Shown one piece after another: positions 62,818 to 64,000 of a stretch of 64,000 nt of DNA. Location of the stretch: the NCBI RefSeq assembly GCF_004795255.1, contig NZ_SSBQ01000002.1:3683501-3747500 (forward strand). Reading direction: 5' to 3'. The notes under the pieces are model-generated. The model had not been told where the DNA came from. It worked only from the letters and a program-made list of their open reading frames with translations, and did no database searches. Position 1 is the first letter of the stretch; every line of letters starts with the position of its first letter. The translations under genes were made by a program, and so were the position numbers. This stretch comes from Streptomyces sp. RKND-216 (lineage in GTDB: Bacteria > Actinomycetota > Actinomycetes > Streptomycetales > Streptomycetaceae).

Positions 62818-63825
62818 ATGGACCTGGACGTCTTTGTCTTTGCCCACCGCGCGGACTGGGAGCGCCTGGAGACGCTGCTGCGCCGCCGTCGCAAGCTGAC
62901 CGGCGCCGAGGCCGACGAACTGGTCGCTCTCTACCAGCGCACCTCGACCCATCTCTCCCAGGTCAGGTCTGCTTCGCCCGACCCGGAGCTCACCGGCCGC
63001 CTGACGAGCCTCGTCGCCCGGGCCCGCAGCACCGTGACGGGCGCCCGCCGGTCGTCCTGGCGCGACGTCGGGCGCTTCTTCGCGGCCGGATTCCCGGCTG
63101 CTGTCTATCGCGCGCGGCACTGGTGGGTCCCCACTGCGCTGCTCTCCACGGTCGTGGCAGCTGCTCTCGGTTGGTGGATCGGCGCGCACCCGGAGATCCA
63201 GGCGGCCATCGCCGCGCCGGACGAACTACGGGAGCTGACCCGCCCGGGCGGCCAGTACGAGTCCTACTACTCCAGTCATCCGGCGACCTCCTTCGCGGCC
63301 CAGGTGTGGACGAACAACGCCCGCGCGGCGGCGATCTGCCTGGTCTTCGGTGTGCTGCTCGGCATCCCCGTCCTGTGGGTGCTGTTCCAGAACATGCTGA
63401 ACCTCGGCATCGGCATCGGACTCATGTCCTCCGCAGGGCGGCTGGACACCTTCCTCGGTCTGGTCCTCCCCCACGGCCTCCTCGAACTGACCGCCGTCTT
63501 CGTCGCCGCCGGAACGGGCCTGAGACTCGGGTGGACCGTGATCGACCCCGGACCGCGAACCCGACGAGCCGCGCTCGCGCAAGAGGGCAGATCCGCACTG
63601 GGCATGGCTCTCGGCCTGGCCGCCGTGCTGGCGGTGTCGGGCGCCATCGAGGGCTTCGTGACCCCCTCCGGCCTGCCGACGTGGGCACGCATCGCCGTCG
63701 GAGTCGCCGCGGAAGTCGCGTTCCTCGTCTACGTCTACGCGGTGGGCCGCCGGGCCGCTCGCGCGGGCGAGACGGGAGACGTCGAAGCGGCCGACAGGAC
63801 GGCCGAGGCGCCCGTCGTCGCCTGA
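62818..63825 (+). CDS. Stage II sporulation protein M (SpoIIM/DUF95) family membrane protein
   Basis: 335 residues. A cytoplasmic helical N-terminus (DVFVFAHRADWERLETLLRR, EADELVALYQRTSTHLSQVR) precedes about six membrane helices, with the family segments YYSSHPATSFAAQVWTNNA, LFQNMLNLGIGIGLMSSAG and LVLPHGLLELTAVFVAAGTG. In Bacillus SpoIIM is part of the engulfment complex; in actinomycetes the role is unknown. It forms a divergent pair with the RDD gene, an arrangement common in actinobacteria. Confidence 0.87.
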   Translation: MDLDVFVFAHRADWERLETLLRRRRKLTGAEADELVALYQRTSTHLSQVRSASPDPELTGRLTSLVARARSTVTGARRSSWRDVGRFFAAGFPAAVYRARHWWVPTALLSTVVAAALGWWIGAHPEIQAAIAAPDELRELTRPGGQYESYYSSHPATSFAAQVWTNNARAAAICLVFGVLLGIPVLWVLFQNMLNLGIGIGLMSSAGRLDTFLGLVLPHGLLELTAVFVAAGTGLRLGWTVIDPGPRTRRAALAQEGRSALGMALGLAAVLAVSGAIEGFVTPSGLPTWARIAVGVAAEVAFLVYVYAVGRRAARAGETGDVEAADRTAEAPVVA

Positions 63826-63877
63826 TGTGCATCGGGGGCGATCAACCTGCTACGCTTTCCGAGCCCCCAGGGAACCG

Positions 63878-63906
63878 TTGACGCGGTGCTCCAGGGGGTG
63901 TAGATT
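63878..63906 (+). promoter_or_regulatory. Strong promoter at the window edge
   Basis: TTGACG (63878-63883) and TAGATT (63901-63906) are separated by exactly 17 bases, a near-ideal vegetative promoter pointing off the right end. From 63907 to 64000 no gene start is visible, so the transcript has a leader of at least 85 bases. Confidence 0.65.
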
Positions 63907-64000
63907 GGTGAAGTTGCCCCAAACGCGGTCAGCGTGGGAGCATCATCACTGAACTTCTGAAGCTTCGAGGTCGCCACCTTTTCGAAGGAAAGCGACAGGG

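Noticed and set aside
63907..64000. A tRNA or small structured RNA after the last promoter
   Set aside because: Short dyads exist, but no cloverleaf or known RNA motif is visible in the 94 bases available.

Overview
ORGANISM. The window is high-GC DNA with GTG and TTG starts, TAGRRT-like -10 boxes and frequent 4-base stop/start overlaps. It carries an 87-residue WhiB developmental regulator, F420 biosynthesis genes and many LytR-CpsA-Psr (LCP) wall-assembly paralogues. Together these point to a Streptomyces chromosome, in its conserved core. The gene order around whiB agrees with what I recall of the S. coelicolor SCO30xx region (from memory, not checked). I see no prophage, insertion sequence, CRISPR array, rRNA or tRNA. 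LAYOUT. (1) 1-5.7 kb: histidine-utilisation operon hutU, an M20 amidohydrolase, hutF and hutI, behind a good promoter. (2) 5.7-9.1 kb: a GNAT acetyltransferase fused to an NTF2-like domain, then a SigB-type partner-switching module: sigma factor on the minus strand, STAS antagonist and HATPase anti-sigma factor on the plus strand. (3) 9.1-13.6 kb: POT peptide transporter, an OmpR-type response regulator with its histidine kinase, and a GtrA protein overlapping the kinase antisense. (4) 14-16.9 kb: translationally coupled purK-purE-dipeptidase. (5) 16.9-23 kb: small regulators and enzymes (uncharacterised protein, TetR, DUF1772, acyl-CoA dehydrogenase, nucleotide-sugar dehydrogenase, CGNR regulator, VOC protein). 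(6) 23-40.2 kb: envelope region with five LCP transferases, a polytopic zinc-ribbon membrane protein, a GT2 glycosyltransferase, a small secreted Cys protein, a TIGR03089-like protein and a PGRP amidase that carries an apparent frameshift. (7) 40.5-46.5 kb: sugar nucleotidyltransferase, HhH-GPD DNA glycosylase, the F420 genes cofD and fbiB, cysteine dioxygenase preceded by an unlisted Cys-rich leader peptide, and whiB. (8) 46.7-59 kb: a very large membrane glycosyltransferase coupled to a secreted protein, then a degenerate zincin, DUF3499, manB, a Trm112-like protein, an SIS protein, manA and a cation efflux protein. (9) 59-64 kb: sahH, a hypothetical protein, an RDD membrane protein, a SpoIIM-family membrane protein, and a strong promoter at the window edge whose target lies outside. 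HOW THE GENES WORK TOGETHER. The mannose genes (manA, manB, nucleotidyltransferase) can supply activated mannose. The glycosyltransferases and LCP proteins plausibly use activated sugars to build and anchor cell-wall glycopolymers. WhiB controls sporulation septation. Most transcription units end at very GC-rich perfect inverted repeats, several of them between convergent genes. The most unusual item is the short ORF ending in HCRCHCC just upstream of cysteine dioxygenase. It looks like a cysteine-sensing (or metal-sensing) leader.
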